From contig NZ_JBFAKK010000016.1 of NCBI RefSeq assembly GCF_040655735.1, forward strand, positions 114,209 through 178,208: DNA of 64,000 bases, given 5' to 3'. The notes beneath the pieces are model-generated. The model saw nothing but the letters and a program-made list of their open reading frames with translations. It had not been told where the DNA came from and made no database searches. Positions 16,877 to 26,105 of this stretch are shown one piece after another (position 1 is the stretch's first letter; the number at the start of each line of letters is the position of its first letter). The DNA is from Phytomonospora sp040655735 (GTDB lineage: Bacteria; Actinomycetota; Actinomycetes; Mycobacteriales; Micromonosporaceae). The position numbers were made by a program, and so were the translations under genes.

Positions 16877-18022
16877 ATGACCGCACGTGCGAGGTCGGGC
16901 GTCGTCGGGGGAGGTGCCGTCGCACTGGGGTTCGCCATCGCCCTGCTGACGCCGGGCGCCGCCGCCGCGCAGATCGACGGCTGGCAGCTCGACGCCATCA
17001 AGGCGGCCCAGGCGCAGGAGGTGTCGACCGGCGAGGGCGTCGTCGTCGCGGTGCTCGACACCGGTGTCGGCGAGCACCCCGACCTGGAGGGCCGCGTCCT
17101 GGACGGCAAGAGCTTCGTCGACGGCGATCCGCGCCGCGACCAGGACGGGCACGGCAGCGACATCGCCGCGCAGGTCCTGTCGGTGGCGCCGGACGCGAAG
17201 ATCCTCCCGATCCAGGTGACCACCGGCGGGGACGAGTTCACCTTCGCCCCGGCCGTCGAGGGCATCCGCTGGGCGGTCGACAACGGCGCCCAGGTCATCA
17301 ACATCTCGCTGGCCGGCAGTGTCGCCACCGACGACGCGATCAACGCGATCCAGTACGCGCTCGACAAGGGCGTCCCGGTCATCGCGGGCACCGGCAACGA
17401 CCCCTCGGCCGAGGTCGGATCCCCCGCCTACCTGCCCGGTGTCGTGGCCGTGTCGGGGTTCGGGGAGTCCGGTGAGCTGTGGGACGGCGCCACCACCGGG
17501 CCCGAGACGGTCCTCTCGGCGCCCGCCGAGAACATCCAGGGCATCATTCCCGACGGTCCCGGCACCGACGCCGGTTACCGCGACGGCGGCAGCGGCACGA
17601 GCATCGCCACGGCCCTGACCTCGGGCGCGGCGGCACTGGTCAAGGCGAAGTTCCCCGACGCCTCGGCCGCCGACGTCGTCAACCGGCTCATCACCACCGC
17701 CGAGGACGCCGGCGCGCCCGGCCGCGACGACGAGTACGGCTTCGGGAAACTCGACGCCTACGCCGCCGTCACCGCCGACGTCGCGCCCGTCGCGGCCAAC
17801 CCGCTCGGCGAGCCGAAGAGCGCCCTGTCGCAGACCTCGGCCGTCGCCGAGGAGGACTCCACCGGCGGCCTGACCCCCGGGGTCCTCATCGGCGCCGTCG
17901 CCGGAGGCGTCCTGCTGGTCGTCGCCGTGATCGTCGTGATCGTCGTCCTGAACCGCCGCGGGCGCCGCAAGGCCCCGCCGCAGCCCGGCCCCTATACCTA
18001 TCCACCCCCGCCGGCGCGCTGA
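16877..18022 (+). CDS. mycP: Mycosin 2, subtilisin-like protease lacking the disulfide pair
   Basis: A 381-residue mycosin. Signal peptide about 1-31, D61 (VLDTGVGEHPD), H92 in HGS rather than the usual HGT, oxyanion N174 (GTGND), S242 (GSGTSIATA), and a C-terminal TM helix (about 335-357) with a Pro-rich cytoplasmic tail. The ATG at 16877 has GGAGGCAGGGCAG upstream. The N-terminal extension is short and has no cysteines, unlike mycosins 1, 3 and 4; mycosin 5 shares this feature. It stands alone between divergent eccB and convergent eccD. Confidence 0.94.
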   Translation: MTARARSGVVGGGAVALGFAIALLTPGAAAAQIDGWQLDAIKAAQAQEVSTGEGVVVAVLDTGVGEHPDLEGRVLDGKSFVDGDPRRDQDGHGSDIAAQVLSVAPDAKILPIQVTTGGDEFTFAPAVEGIRWAVDNGAQVINISLAGSVATDDAINAIQYALDKGVPVIAGTGNDPSAEVGSPAYLPGVVAVSGFGESGELWDGATTGPETVLSAPAENIQGIIPDGPGTDAGYRDGGSGTSIATALTSGAAALVKAKFPDASAADVVNRLITTAEDAGAPGRDDEYGFGKLDAYAAVTADVAPVAANPLGEPKSALSQTSAVAEEDSTGGLTPGVLIGAVAGGVLLVVAVIVVIVVLNRRGRRKAPPQPGPYTYPPPPAR

Positions 18023-18026
18023 CGCG

Positions 18027-18060
18027 AAGAAGGCCCCCACCGCGAGGTGGGGGCCTTCTT
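18027..18060. terminator. Bidirectional terminator between mycP and eccD
   Basis: A perfect 15-bp stem (AAGAAGGCCCCCACC / GGTGGGGGCCTTCTT) with a GCGA loop and a pyrimidine-rich run after it, placed 4 bases past the mycP stop and 19 before the eccD stop. The A-run on the left arm gives U-rich ends in both directions. Confidence 0.9.
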
Positions 18061-18079
18061 TCCTTACGACGTCGCGCGC

Positions 18080-19474
18080 TCAGCCGCTGAGGCTGCGCAT
18101 CCACGCGTACAGACCGCCGATCCAGCCCGCGAGCGGGACGATCGCGACGATCAGCAAGACCTCGATGATGTCGAGCGTGCGGCCCCAGACCGGCGAGATC
18201 CGCTTACCGGTGACCGCCAGGCCGTAGAACACCGCGATCAGGGTGAGGATGAGCAGACCGCCCAGCACCGCCGAAAGACGGACGACCGTCGACGAGGCCA
18301 CGAACACCGCCAGCGTCAGCATGCCCAGACCGGCGATGCCGGCCGTCAGCAGCGGAACCCGGGCGGTGCGCACGACCAGCGTCCGCGCCCGCGACAGCAG
18401 CACGGCCGACAGGACACCGGTCAGGATCCAGCCGGGGACCCCGCCGTCGAGGGCGAGCGCCACACAGCAGCCGAGGCTGATGACCGCGATCGTGCCGTAC
18501 ATGGCGGTCAGGAAGTCGTTGGCCCGTGCGCTGCGGTCGAGGGCCTGGGCGCCGTTGACGGTGTAGGCGTCCGACTTGAGCTCCTCCACGTTCTGGGGGA
18601 GCTGCGGCATCGGAACGCGCGCCAGACGCAGCGACATCATCGGCGTGAGCGGGATCAGCGCGAAGGACAGCCCGGCGATGATCGCCGCGCCGAGGGCGGC
18701 GTTGCCGTCCAGGACCATCGACGCGATCGAGGCGATCGCCAGCGCGACCGAGCAGCAGGCCGCGCCGAGGAACAGCGGCGCGCGGTCGGCGACGGCGACC
18801 AGCGCCAGCACCGAGAACACCAGCGTCGCCGAGGCCGCCATGACGACGTTGGCTGCGGTCAGTTCGGAGACCGTGCGGTCACCGGCACCGGCGAGGAGAC
18901 CGCCGACACCCGCGAAGACCAGCGACACCAGCGCGAACGCCACGGCGGCGTCGGTGGCGCGAAGGGCGCGGGCGAAGATCGCCGAGGTGCTGAGCAGGAT
19001 CGTCGCGACGACGAAGGCGGTGACCGCCCCGTACAGCTGCGGCGGTCCGGCCAGCAGGACCGCCAGCGCGCCCGCGAGCAGCGCGCACACCCCTACGGTG
19101 AGGCTGAACTTGCGCGTCGAGTGCTGGTCCCAGCGCGAACCGCGATTGTTCGTCGCGGTCGCCACGGCCTCGATGACGTCGTCGAAGACCATCTCCGGCG
19201 CCATCTTCTGGCGCATCGTCAGGTAGAGCAGTTCACCGTCGCGGACCGACAGCTGAGCCGTCGTGCGCCCGGTGTCAAGAGGCTGGCCGCCCAGCCGCGC
19301 GAGAACCCAGCCGCCGTGGCCGGCGCCCTCGTCGGCCAGTTCCTCACCCGCGTGGCGCAGAATCGTCGGCAGCAGCTCGGCCAGCGGCACCTCGGCCGGC
19401 AGCGCGAGATCGACCCGGGTGTTGGGACTGACGATCGTGACCCGGGTCAGTTCCCCGTTTGCGGTTGCGGCCAC
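18080..19474 (-). CDS. eccD: EccD, type VII secretion integral membrane protein (system B)
   Basis: A 464-residue EccD. An N-terminal ubiquitin-like (YukD) domain, about 1-85 with RVTIVSPNTRVDLALP, is followed by about eleven hydrophobic helices. EccD dimers form the membrane vestibule of the ESX core. The frame is open further upstream, but GGGAGGAG lies 6 bases before the GTG at 19474, which gives exactly the same length (464) as the second EccD at 35416. It is divergent from eccC across a 194-base gap, a layout repeated in system C. Confidence 0.94.
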   Translation of the reverse strand: MAATANGELTRVTIVSPNTRVDLALPAEVPLAELLPTILRHAGEELADEGAGHGGWVLARLGGQPLDTGRTTAQLSVRDGELLYLTMRQKMAPEMVFDDVIEAVATATNNRGSRWDQHSTRKFSLTVGVCALLAGALAVLLAGPPQLYGAVTAFVVATILLSTSAIFARALRATDAAVAFALVSLVFAGVGGLLAGAGDRTVSELTAANVVMAASATLVFSVLALVAVADRAPLFLGAACCSVALAIASIASMVLDGNAALGAAIIAGLSFALIPLTPMMSLRLARVPMPQLPQNVEELKSDAYTVNGAQALDRSARANDFLTAMYGTIAVISLGCCVALALDGGVPGWILTGVLSAVLLSRARTLVVRTARVPLLTAGIAGLGMLTLAVFVASSTVVRLSAVLGGLLILTLIAVFYGLAVTGKRISPVWGRTLDIIEVLLIVAIVPLAGWIGGLYAWMRSLSG

Positions 19475-19668
19475 GAATGGCTCCTCCCATGAAGCGACAA
19501 GCACCATTTCGCGGCCCAGAAGGGTGGTGAGAGGCCACGCTGGCGAGAACTGCGGCCCAGCGTACCGATGCACGCAACTCAGGCGCACGACCCCGGTCGT
19601 TGGACTCCGGGTTGCGCGGCTAAGTATCGTCTAGCTAACCCCGCAATAGAGTCCGAGAAGGGCAACCG

Positions 19669-22600
19669 GTGAGCACCGAACTGTTCAAGCGGCCACCCCG
19701 GCGCCGTGGACCACAACTCCCGCGCGGCGAACTGCTGCTCGAATCGCCACCGGAGCTTCCGGAGATCCTGCCGAAGAGTTTCGGCCAGCTCCTGATGCTC
19801 CTGCCGATGCTGTGCGGCGCGGGCGCGATGATGTTCATGATGGCCGGCCGCAACGGCGGGACGATGCAATACGTCGCCGGTGGCCTTTTCGGCGTCTCCA
19901 TGCTCGGAATGGCCATCAGCAACCTCGGCAACACCGGTGGTAAGGACAAGGCCGAACTCAACGCCGAACGCCGCGACTACATGCGCTATCTCGCGCAGGC
20001 CCGCCGGCGCGTTCGCCGTGCCACCGACCAGCAGCGCGCGGCCCAGCAGTGGCGCCACCCCGAGCCCGACAGCCTCTGGTCGATCGTGGCCTCCGGCCGG
20101 ATGTGGGAACGCCGCAGCACCGACGACGACTTCGGCGAGGTCCGCGTCGCACGCGGACCCCAGCGCCTCGCGGTGAAGATCGTGCCGCCGGAGACCAAAC
20201 CGGTCGAAGACCTCGAACCCATGAGCGCCGTCGCGCTGCGCCGCTTCGTGCGCACGCACAACTCGGTCCAGGACCTGCCGATCTCCATGTCGATCCGGTC
20301 CTTCAGCAAGGTCGTGCTGCGGGGCGAGTACGACATCACCACCGCCATGGCCCGCTCGCTCATGTGCCAGCTGGCCGCCCTGCACTCGCCCGACGACCTC
20401 ATCATCGCCGTCGTCGCGGCCGCCGAGCGCATGGACAACTGGCGCTGGACCAAGTGGCTGCCGCACCTCCAGCACACCAGCCGCGTCGACGCCGCCGGCG
20501 CCGTCCGGCTGGCCTTCGAGGACATGATGAGCCTCGAACGGGCACTCCAGGAGGAACTGGCCGGCCGGGTGCGTTTCGGACCCGAGGCCAAACCCCTCGT
20601 CGGCGCACCGCACATCCTCGTCATCCTCGACGGCGGCGAGGTCGGCCCCAACTGCCAGCTCGCCGGCCGCGGACTGCTCGGCACCACCGTCGTCGACACC
20701 TCCGGCTACGTCCCCCGCGACTCCGGCCGCTTCCTGCTGTGCCTGGAGTCCAACGGCGACTCGATCTACGTCGACCAGGGCAACAAGCAGAACTCGCTCG
20801 GCAAGCCCGACCAGATGTCGATCAGCCAGGCCGAGGGCGTCGCCCGCCAGATGGCGCCCTTCCGGCTCTCCCAGCAGGCACAGGCCATCACCGAGGAACC
20901 CCTCTCGAAGACGATGGAACTGCCCGACCTGCTCGGCATCGGCGACGCCGCCGCGCTCGACCCGAACATCCACTGGCGCCCGCGCCCCATGCGGGAGTTC
21001 ATGAAGGTGCCCCTGGGCATGTCGCCCGACGGCAACGTCGTCGACATCGACTTCAAGGAAGCCTCCCTCGAAGGCATGGGACCGCACGGCCTCATGGTCG
21101 GCGCGACCGGCTCGGGTAAATCCGAGGTGCTGCGCACCATCGTGGGCGCGCTCGCCGCGACCCACTCCTCCGAAGAGCTCAACTTCGTCCTCGTCGACTT
21201 CAAGGGCGGCGCGACCTTCGCCTTCCTCGACGAGATGCCGCACGTCAGCGCGGTCATCACCAACCTCGCCGACGAGATCGCCCTCGTCGACCGCATGCAG
21301 GACGCGCTCGCCGGTGAGATGGTGCGGCGCCAGGAACTCCTGCGCGCGGCCGGCAACTACGTCAACCGGCAGGACTACGAGAAGGCCCGCAAGGCCGGGG
21401 AACCGCTCAAGCCGCTGCCGGCGCTGATGATCATCTGTGACGAGTTCTCCGAGATGCTCGTCGCCAAGCCGGAGTTCATCGACCTGTTCGTCCAGGTCGG
21501 CCGCATCGGCCGGTCCATCGGCGTGCACCTCCTGCTCGCCTCGCAGCGCCTCGAAGAGGGCAAGCTGCGCGGCCTGGACACCTATCTCTCCTACCGGATC
21601 GGTCTGCGGACCTTCTCGGCCATCGAGTCGAGGGTCGTGCTCGGCGTCGCCGACGCCTACGACCTCCCGCAGGCTCCCGGTCACGGTTATCTCAAGGTCG
21701 GTACCGAGGTCATGCAGCGCTTCCGCGCGGCATACGTCTCGGGCGCCTACAAGCCCACCGGCAAGGCCCCCGGCCTTCCCGGCATGGCGACACGGCGTGA
21801 GGAGATCGAGCTCGTCGGCTACGACCTCGACTACCTGCCGATCATCGAGAAGCCCAAGGAGAAAGAGGTCAAGGTCGAGGCGCCCAAGGACGCCGAGGGC
21901 AAAGAGATCTCGATGCTCGAAGTGATGGTCAACAAGATGAAGGGGCACGGGCGTCCCGCCCACCAGGTGTGGCTGCCGCCGCTCAAGGAGCCCCCGACCC
22001 TCGACCGTCTCCTGCCCGCGCTGGGCGTCGACCCCAACCGGGGTCTGACACCGGTCGGCTGGAACCACAACGGCCGGCTCATGGCCGTCGCCGGTGAGGT
22101 CGACCGTCCGTTCGAGCAGCGGCGCTCCCCGTTCGTGATCGAGCTCGAAGGCGCCGGCGGCAACGTCGCCATCGTCGGCGGGCCGCAGTCGGGCAAGAGC
22201 ACGATGCTGCGTTCGATGATCGCGTCGCTGTGCCTGACGCACACACCGCGCGAGGCGCAGTTCTTCGTCCTCGACTTCGGCGGCGGAACGATCCGCGGTC
22301 TGGCCGACCTCCCGCACGTGGCCGGTGTCTACGGCCGCCGCGAGGAGGAGGGTGTGCGGCGCACGATCTCCGAGGTGCAGAACATCATCGAGGAGCGCGA
22401 GGCGCGGTTCACCGAGAACGCCATCGACGGCATCGCCGGCTACCGGCGCCTTCGGGCCCGCGGCGAGCACGGCGACGACCCCTACGGCGACATCTTCCTG
22501 ATCGTCGACGGCTGGGCGACGCTTCGCGAGGACTACGAGCAGTTCGAGGCGAAGCTGCTGTCGATGGCCGGGCGCGGCCTCGGTTTCGGCGTGCACATCA

Positions 22601-23646
22601 TGATCACGGCCAACCGCTGGTCGGAGATCCGGGTGAACATGCGCGACATGATGTCGACGAAGCTGGAACTGCGGCTGGGCGACCCCTCGGAGTCGGAGCT
22701 GGACCGCCGCGCGGCCCGCAACGTCCCCGAGAAGACCCCGGGCCGCGGCATGACCAAGGAGAAGCTCCACTTCCTGACGGCAGTGCCGCGCATCGACGGA
22801 CACCAGCGCGAGGACGACCTCGTCGAGGGCGTCGGCGACATGGTGCAGAAGGTCAAGGCCGCCTGGAACGGCCCGACCGTGCCGAAGGTCCGGCTCCTGC
22901 CGCGCGAGCTCAGCCTCGCGGAGTTGCAGGAGGCCGCCGGCCGCAGGCACAAGGGCATCGCGTTCGGGCTCAACGAGGCCGGCCTCAAGCCGGTGTTCGC
23001 CGACTTCGACGACGAGCCGCACATGATGATCATGGGCGACTCCGAATGCGGCAAGAGCAACCTCATGCGCCACTTCGCGAAGTCGATCGTCGACACCTAC
23101 ACGCCCGACCAGGCCAGGATCATCATGGCCGACTACCGGCGCGGAATGCTCGGCGCCATCGAGGGCGACCACCTGCTCGACTACTCGATGAACGCCACGC
23201 AGTTCGAGAAGACCGTCGGGGCGGTCAAGGCGCGGCTCCAGTCGCGCCTGCCCGGTCCGAACGTGACTCCCGAGCAGCTGCGCGACCGCACCTGGTGGAC
23301 CGGTCCGGAGGTGTTCTTCCTGATCGACGACTACGACCTGGTCGCCGTCGGACGGTCCAACCCGCTGTCGGCGCTCGCGGAGTTCATTCCCCAGGCGCGC
23401 GACATCGGCCTGCACATCATCCTGGCGCGCCGCATGTCCGGCGTCGGACGGGCGATGATGGACCCGGTCATGCAGCGGATGAAGGAACTCGACGCCCCCG
23501 GCCTGATGATGGACGGGCGACGTGAGGAAGGGGCGGTCCTGGGCACCCTGCGGCCGAGCCGCCAGCCACCGGGACGAGGCACCCTGGTGCGTCGGCGCGA
23601 TGGCGAGCAACTGATCCAGACCGTCTATCGAGGTCCGGTCACCTGA
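19669..23646 (+). CDS. eccC: EccC, FtsK/SpoIIIE ATPase motor of type VII secretion (system B)
   Basis: A 1325-residue single-chain EccC. Two membrane helices (about 38-86) follow the basic start FKRPPRRRGPQLPRGELLLE. Three ATPase domains carry P-loops GATGSGKSE (about 478), GGPQSGKST (about 837) and GDSECGKSN (about 1123), with Walker B segments ALMIICDEF, IFLIVDGW and VFFLIDDYD. Domain 3 of EccC binds the C-terminal signal of WXG100 dimers; a pair of these lies 160 bases downstream. The start is GTG with GAGAAGGGCAACCG upstream. A possible promoter is TTGGAC (19600) and AAGTAT (19622). Full length and intact. Confidence 0.97.
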   Translation: MSTELFKRPPRRRGPQLPRGELLLESPPELPEILPKSFGQLLMLLPMLCGAGAMMFMMAGRNGGTMQYVAGGLFGVSMLGMAISNLGNTGGKDKAELNAERRDYMRYLAQARRRVRRATDQQRAAQQWRHPEPDSLWSIVASGRMWERRSTDDDFGEVRVARGPQRLAVKIVPPETKPVEDLEPMSAVALRRFVRTHNSVQDLPISMSIRSFSKVVLRGEYDITTAMARSLMCQLAALHSPDDLIIAVVAAAERMDNWRWTKWLPHLQHTSRVDAAGAVRLAFEDMMSLERALQEELAGRVRFGPEAKPLVGAPHILVILDGGEVGPNCQLAGRGLLGTTVVDTSGYVPRDSGRFLLCLESNGDSIYVDQGNKQNSLGKPDQMSISQAEGVARQMAPFRLSQQAQAITEEPLSKTMELPDLLGIGDAAALDPNIHWRPRPMREFMKVPLGMSPDGNVVDIDFKEASLEGMGPHGLMVGATGSGKSEVLRTIVGALAATHSSEELNFVLVDFKGGATFAFLDEMPHVSAVITNLADEIALVDRMQDALAGEMVRRQELLRAAGNYVNRQDYEKARKAGEPLKPLPALMIICDEFSEMLVAKPEFIDLFVQVGRIGRSIGVHLLLASQRLEEGKLRGLDTYLSYRIGLRTFSAIESRVVLGVADAYDLPQAPGHGYLKVGTEVMQRFRAAYVSGAYKPTGKAPGLPGMATRREEIELVGYDLDYLPIIEKPKEKEVKVEAPKDAEGKEISMLEVMVNKMKGHGRPAHQVWLPPLKEPPTLDRLLPALGVDPNRGLTPVGWNHNGRLMAVAGEVDRPFEQRRSPFVIELEGAGGNVAIVGGPQSGKSTMLRSMIASLCLTHTPREAQFFVLDFGGGTIRGLADLPHVAGVYGRREEEGVRRTISEVQNIIEEREARFTENAIDGIAGYRRLRARGEHGDDPYGDIFLIVDGWATLREDYEQFEAKLLSMAGRGLGFGVHIMITANRWSEIRVNMRDMMSTKLELRLGDPSESELDRRAARNVPEKTPGRGMTKEKLHFLTAVPRIDGHQREDDLVEGVGDMVQKVKAAWNGPTVPKVRLLPRELSLAELQEAAGRRHKGIAFGLNEAGLKPVFADFDDEPHMMIMGDSECGKSNLMRHFAKSIVDTYTPDQARIIMADYRRGMLGAIEGDHLLDYSMNATQFEKTVGAVKARLQSRLPGPNVTPEQLRDRTWWTGPEVFFLIDDYDLVAVGRSNPLSALAEFIPQARDIGLHIILARRMSGVGRAMMDPVMQRMKELDAPGLMMDGRREEGAVLGTLRPSRQPPGRGTLVRRRDGEQLIQTVYRGPVT

Positions 23647-23661
23647 CCGGCGCGCAACGGT

Positions 23662-23696
23662 GCCCCCGTCGCCGGAGAAAACTTCACGGCGGGGGC
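23662..23696 (+). terminator. Hairpin downstream of eccC
   Basis: Arms GCCCCCGTC and GGCGGGGGC (one G-T pair) around a 17-base loop, 15 bases past the eccC stop and followed by TTG. It is a probable partial terminator that separates motor from cargo expression. Confidence 0.55.
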
Positions 23697-23745
23697 TTGC
23701 GCGGCTCGGATATGGTGGCCAGAACAGAAGTCGGGTGAGTCCCGT

Positions 23746-23771
23746 GCTGCTGACACACCAGTGTCATCAGC
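23746..23771 (+). promoter_or_regulatory. Inverted repeat upstream of esx pair
   Basis: Arms GCTGCTGACAC and GTGTCATCAGC (10 of 11 pairs) around ACCA, 35 bases before the GTG start of the first WXG100 gene. With no T-run after it, an operator or mRNA-stabilising hairpin is likelier than a terminator. Confidence 0.45.
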
Positions 23772-23806
23772 TGACGTTACGGCAATAGCAACAGGGAGGT
23801 TGTCCG

Positions 23807-24106
23807 GTGGCGATTACCGCTGATACCGCGACTATTCAGCAGGCTGCTCAGGACACGCAGACTGCCAAAGACGACATCTCCGGCAAGCTCACGCAGCTGC
23901 GGGGCGCCATGGAGAACCTCGGCGCGGGATGGGGCGGCCAGGCGGCGGCTTCGTTCGGCCGGGTCATGGAGGCCTTCGACAAGGAGGGCCAGGACCTGAT
24001 GACCGCCCTCGAGAGCATCGCCGAGATGCTGCGGTCGACCGGTGTCGCGATCCAGGAGAACGAGGACGCGGCCAACGACGCCATGGGCAAGTTCAGCATC
24101 CTCTAA
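23807..24106 (+). CDS. WXG100 family protein, EsxB-like
   Basis: A 99-residue WXG100 protein with W42-G-G (AGWGGQAAASF) and no YxxxD/E. It starts at GTG with AGGGAGGT 6 bases upstream. It is the likely partner of the EsxA-like protein encoded 30 bases downstream; the dimer should be the cargo of the neighbouring EccC. High Ala/Gln/Glu content and the helix-turn-helix pattern are typical. Confidence 0.93.
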   Translation: MAITADTATIQQAAQDTQTAKDDISGKLTQLRGAMENLGAGWGGQAAASFGRVMEAFDKEGQDLMTALESIAEMLRSTGVAIQENEDAANDAMGKFSIL

Positions 24107-24136
24107 GCCCTCTCAACAACGAAGGAGTAACAGACC

Positions 24137-24415
24137 ATGACGATTAAGGTCGATTACGCCGCCCTTGAGCAGGGCGCGGCGGACATGAAGTCGATCGCTC
24201 AGGAGATCGAGAACACCGTCAACGATCTCAAGGGCAAGCTCGCGGCGGTGACCTGGGACGGTACCGACCGTGACGCCTACCAGGCCCAGCAGGACGAGAT
24301 GAGCCAGTCGATCAACCAGATCCAGGAGCTCCTCACGCAGATCGGTGGCGCTGTCAACCAGGCCAACGAGAACTACCAGGCGACCGAGCAGGGCAACGCC
24401 AAGAACTGGGCGTAG
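24137..24415 (+). CDS. WXG100 family protein, EsxA-like with YxxxE signal
   Basis: A 92-residue WXG100 protein with W40-D-G and a C-terminal Y80-Q-A-T-E84. The ribosome site GAAGGAGTAACAGACC is strong. In the dimer this chain carries the export signal. The next feature is a terminator, so the pair forms the end of the operon or its own short transcript. Confidence 0.94.
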   Translation: MTIKVDYAALEQGAADMKSIAQEIENTVNDLKGKLAAVTWDGTDRDAYQAQQDEMSQSINQIQELLTQIGGAVNQANENYQATEQGNAKNWA

Positions 24416-24428
24416 TTCGACTCGAACG

Positions 24429-24476
24429 AACCGGCGGCACCGATCGTCCCCAGTGGGGGCGGTTGAGCCGCCGGTT
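24429..24476. terminator. Terminator between convergent esxA-like and AAA ATPase genes
   Basis: A 10-bp perfect stem AACCGGCGGC / GCCGCCGGTT enclosing a smaller hairpin (TCCCC/GGGGG), then T77 C G T. It serves the esx transcript and, on the other strand, the ATPase gene that stops at 24490. Confidence 0.75.
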
Positions 24477-24489
24477 TCGTGTGTCCGGC

Positions 24490-25944
24490 TCAGGAGTAGA
24501 GTTCGGCCGCTTCGACGAGGCGTACTTCGCCCCGTGAGGCGGCCTTCTCCAGTTCGGGGCTGAATCCCGTGCCGCCGAAGCACAGCAGCCGGGTGCGGTC
24601 GGTTCCGCGGTGGCCGGCGGCGGCGAGCAGGTCACGAAAGCGTTGCATTCGTGCCAGATCCGACATCTCCATCGGCCGGTCCCAGGCCGTCAAGCCCAGG
24701 GCCGCGAGCTCGGGGCGTTCGGGGTCGGACTCGTCGAGTGCGACGAGGTCGACGGTCTGGAGCGAGGTCCGGTCGGGATCCCGCAGGGTGCCCGTGCCGA
24801 CGCGGGCGGGCCGTCCCTCGAAGAGATCGCTTGGGGCGTAACGCTTCGCCCAGGTCCGGCAGACATGGGCGAAATGCGGCTTGAGGACGAAGTCCGACCA
24901 GCGGTCGGCGCGGTACTTCCAGAGGTATTCGAGGATGTAGCCGCGCTGGATGCGGCCCATGTCGACGCGCATCATGCCCACGAAGAAGTTGAACAGCGGT
25001 TCGCCGACGCGGTAGTGGATCCGGCCGGCTTCGAGCAGGTCGGGGGAGCGCTCCAGCAGGCCGGTCGCGGTCAGCACGGCCAAGTGCCGTCGCAGTTTCT
25101 CCGGCGGGTGCTGCATGCGCGCGGCGATGAGGTCGAGCCTGGTCACCCCGAAGGCCACGTGGAACGGGATGGCCCGGTAGTAGCCGATGTCGCTGGGGCC
25201 CGGTTCGTCGCGCAGGGTGCGGCGTGCGGCGTCGAAGAGCGGATGCCCCACGTGCAGGACGGTGCGCCGGGTGAAGGGGCCGAAGTCGCCGGGACCGGAC
25301 GGCGGCTCGGCGACCCAGTCGCGGTGGACGGGAGTGCCGCCGACGATCGCGTGGAGCGGCAGCGCCACGGCCGGATCCCCGATGCCCCACCAGGAGGCCA
25401 TGCGCCGGTAGTCGTGGCCTTCGAGGCGCAGATCGAGCACCGCGAGGTCCCGGAAGGCGCGGTCGCGCAGCAGCGGGCGCTGCTCGGAGGACACCGCCGG
25501 GCCGGCGAGGATCAGCCGCGCCCGGGAGGCGCCCGGTGCGTCGCCGGCGAAGGCCGCGGTGACGGCGCCGGTCAGTTCGGCGAGGGGGGCCTCGACTTGG
25601 TCGAGACCGTCGACGACGACGGGGATCTCGCGGCCGCGGCCGAGGTCGAGCAGCGCCTCGAAGGCCTGCGGGAGGCTGGTGACCGTCGGTGGCGGCGAAG
25701 CCGTGAACCTCCCGATGGCGGCGGTCACCTCCGCGAGAAACGCCTGGTAGGAGCAGCGCGGCACCGCGAAGTAGAACCCGCCGGTCTCCCGGCACAAGGC
25801 CCGCAGCAGCGTCGACTTGCCCATCCGCCGCCGCCCCGAGACCAGGCCCAGCGTCGCGTGCGGCCGACCGCCCGCGGCGAAGGAGGCCAGCTCGGCCCAC
25901 TCGGGTTCGCGCGCGTCGACGTCGGCGGGTGGGCGCACGTCCAC
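24490..25944 (-). CDS. AAA ATPase of the archaeal ATPase_2/DUF234 type
   Basis: A 484-residue protein with an N-terminal STAND-like AAA module: P-loop GRRRMGKST (about 37-45), Walker B IPVVVDGLD (D112, D115). A winged-helix region follows (about 275-325, with LRRHLAVLTATGLLE), then a C-terminal domain with SDFVLKPHFAHVCRTWAKRY and VDLVALDES resembling the DUF234 nuclease-like fold. Such proteins are widespread and often linked to defence or mobile regions, but their activity is poorly known. GTG at 25944 has GAGGAG only 2 bases away; GTG at 25938 has better spacing. It sits inside the ESX locus in the opposite direction, so it may be an insertion unrelated to secretion. Confidence 0.8.
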   Translation of the reverse strand: MDVRPPADVDAREPEWAELASFAAGGRPHATLGLVSGRRRMGKSTLLRALCRETGGFYFAVPRCSYQAFLAEVTAAIGRFTASPPPTVTSLPQAFEALLDLGRGREIPVVVDGLDQVEAPLAELTGAVTAAFAGDAPGASRARLILAGPAVSSEQRPLLRDRAFRDLAVLDLRLEGHDYRRMASWWGIGDPAVALPLHAIVGGTPVHRDWVAEPPSGPGDFGPFTRRTVLHVGHPLFDAARRTLRDEPGPSDIGYYRAIPFHVAFGVTRLDLIAARMQHPPEKLRRHLAVLTATGLLERSPDLLEAGRIHYRVGEPLFNFFVGMMRVDMGRIQRGYILEYLWKYRADRWSDFVLKPHFAHVCRTWAKRYAPSDLFEGRPARVGTGTLRDPDRTSLQTVDLVALDESDPERPELAALGLTAWDRPMEMSDLARMQRFRDLLAAAGHRGTDRTRLLCFGGTGFSPELEKAASRGEVRLVEAAELYS

Positions 25945-26105
25945 TACTCCTCACTAGGCTTGAAGACGGTCAGTCTAGCCAGCGCCGCGACTCCCGAAAC
26001 CGTGCCGTTTCGCGCCGGAATCGGGCGTCACGCCGTGTTGACGGCATTGGATAGCATGGGCCAGCAGGATCCGAGGTTCACCCCCATCACAGAAACCAGT
26101 GACGC

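Noticed and set aside
19579..23610. A 1,343-codon open frame antisense to eccC
   Set aside because: It mirrors the eccC codon pattern in GC-rich DNA. The translation lacks any recognisable domain and is rich in His/Arg/Leu/Val, and eccC on the other strand is unmistakable.
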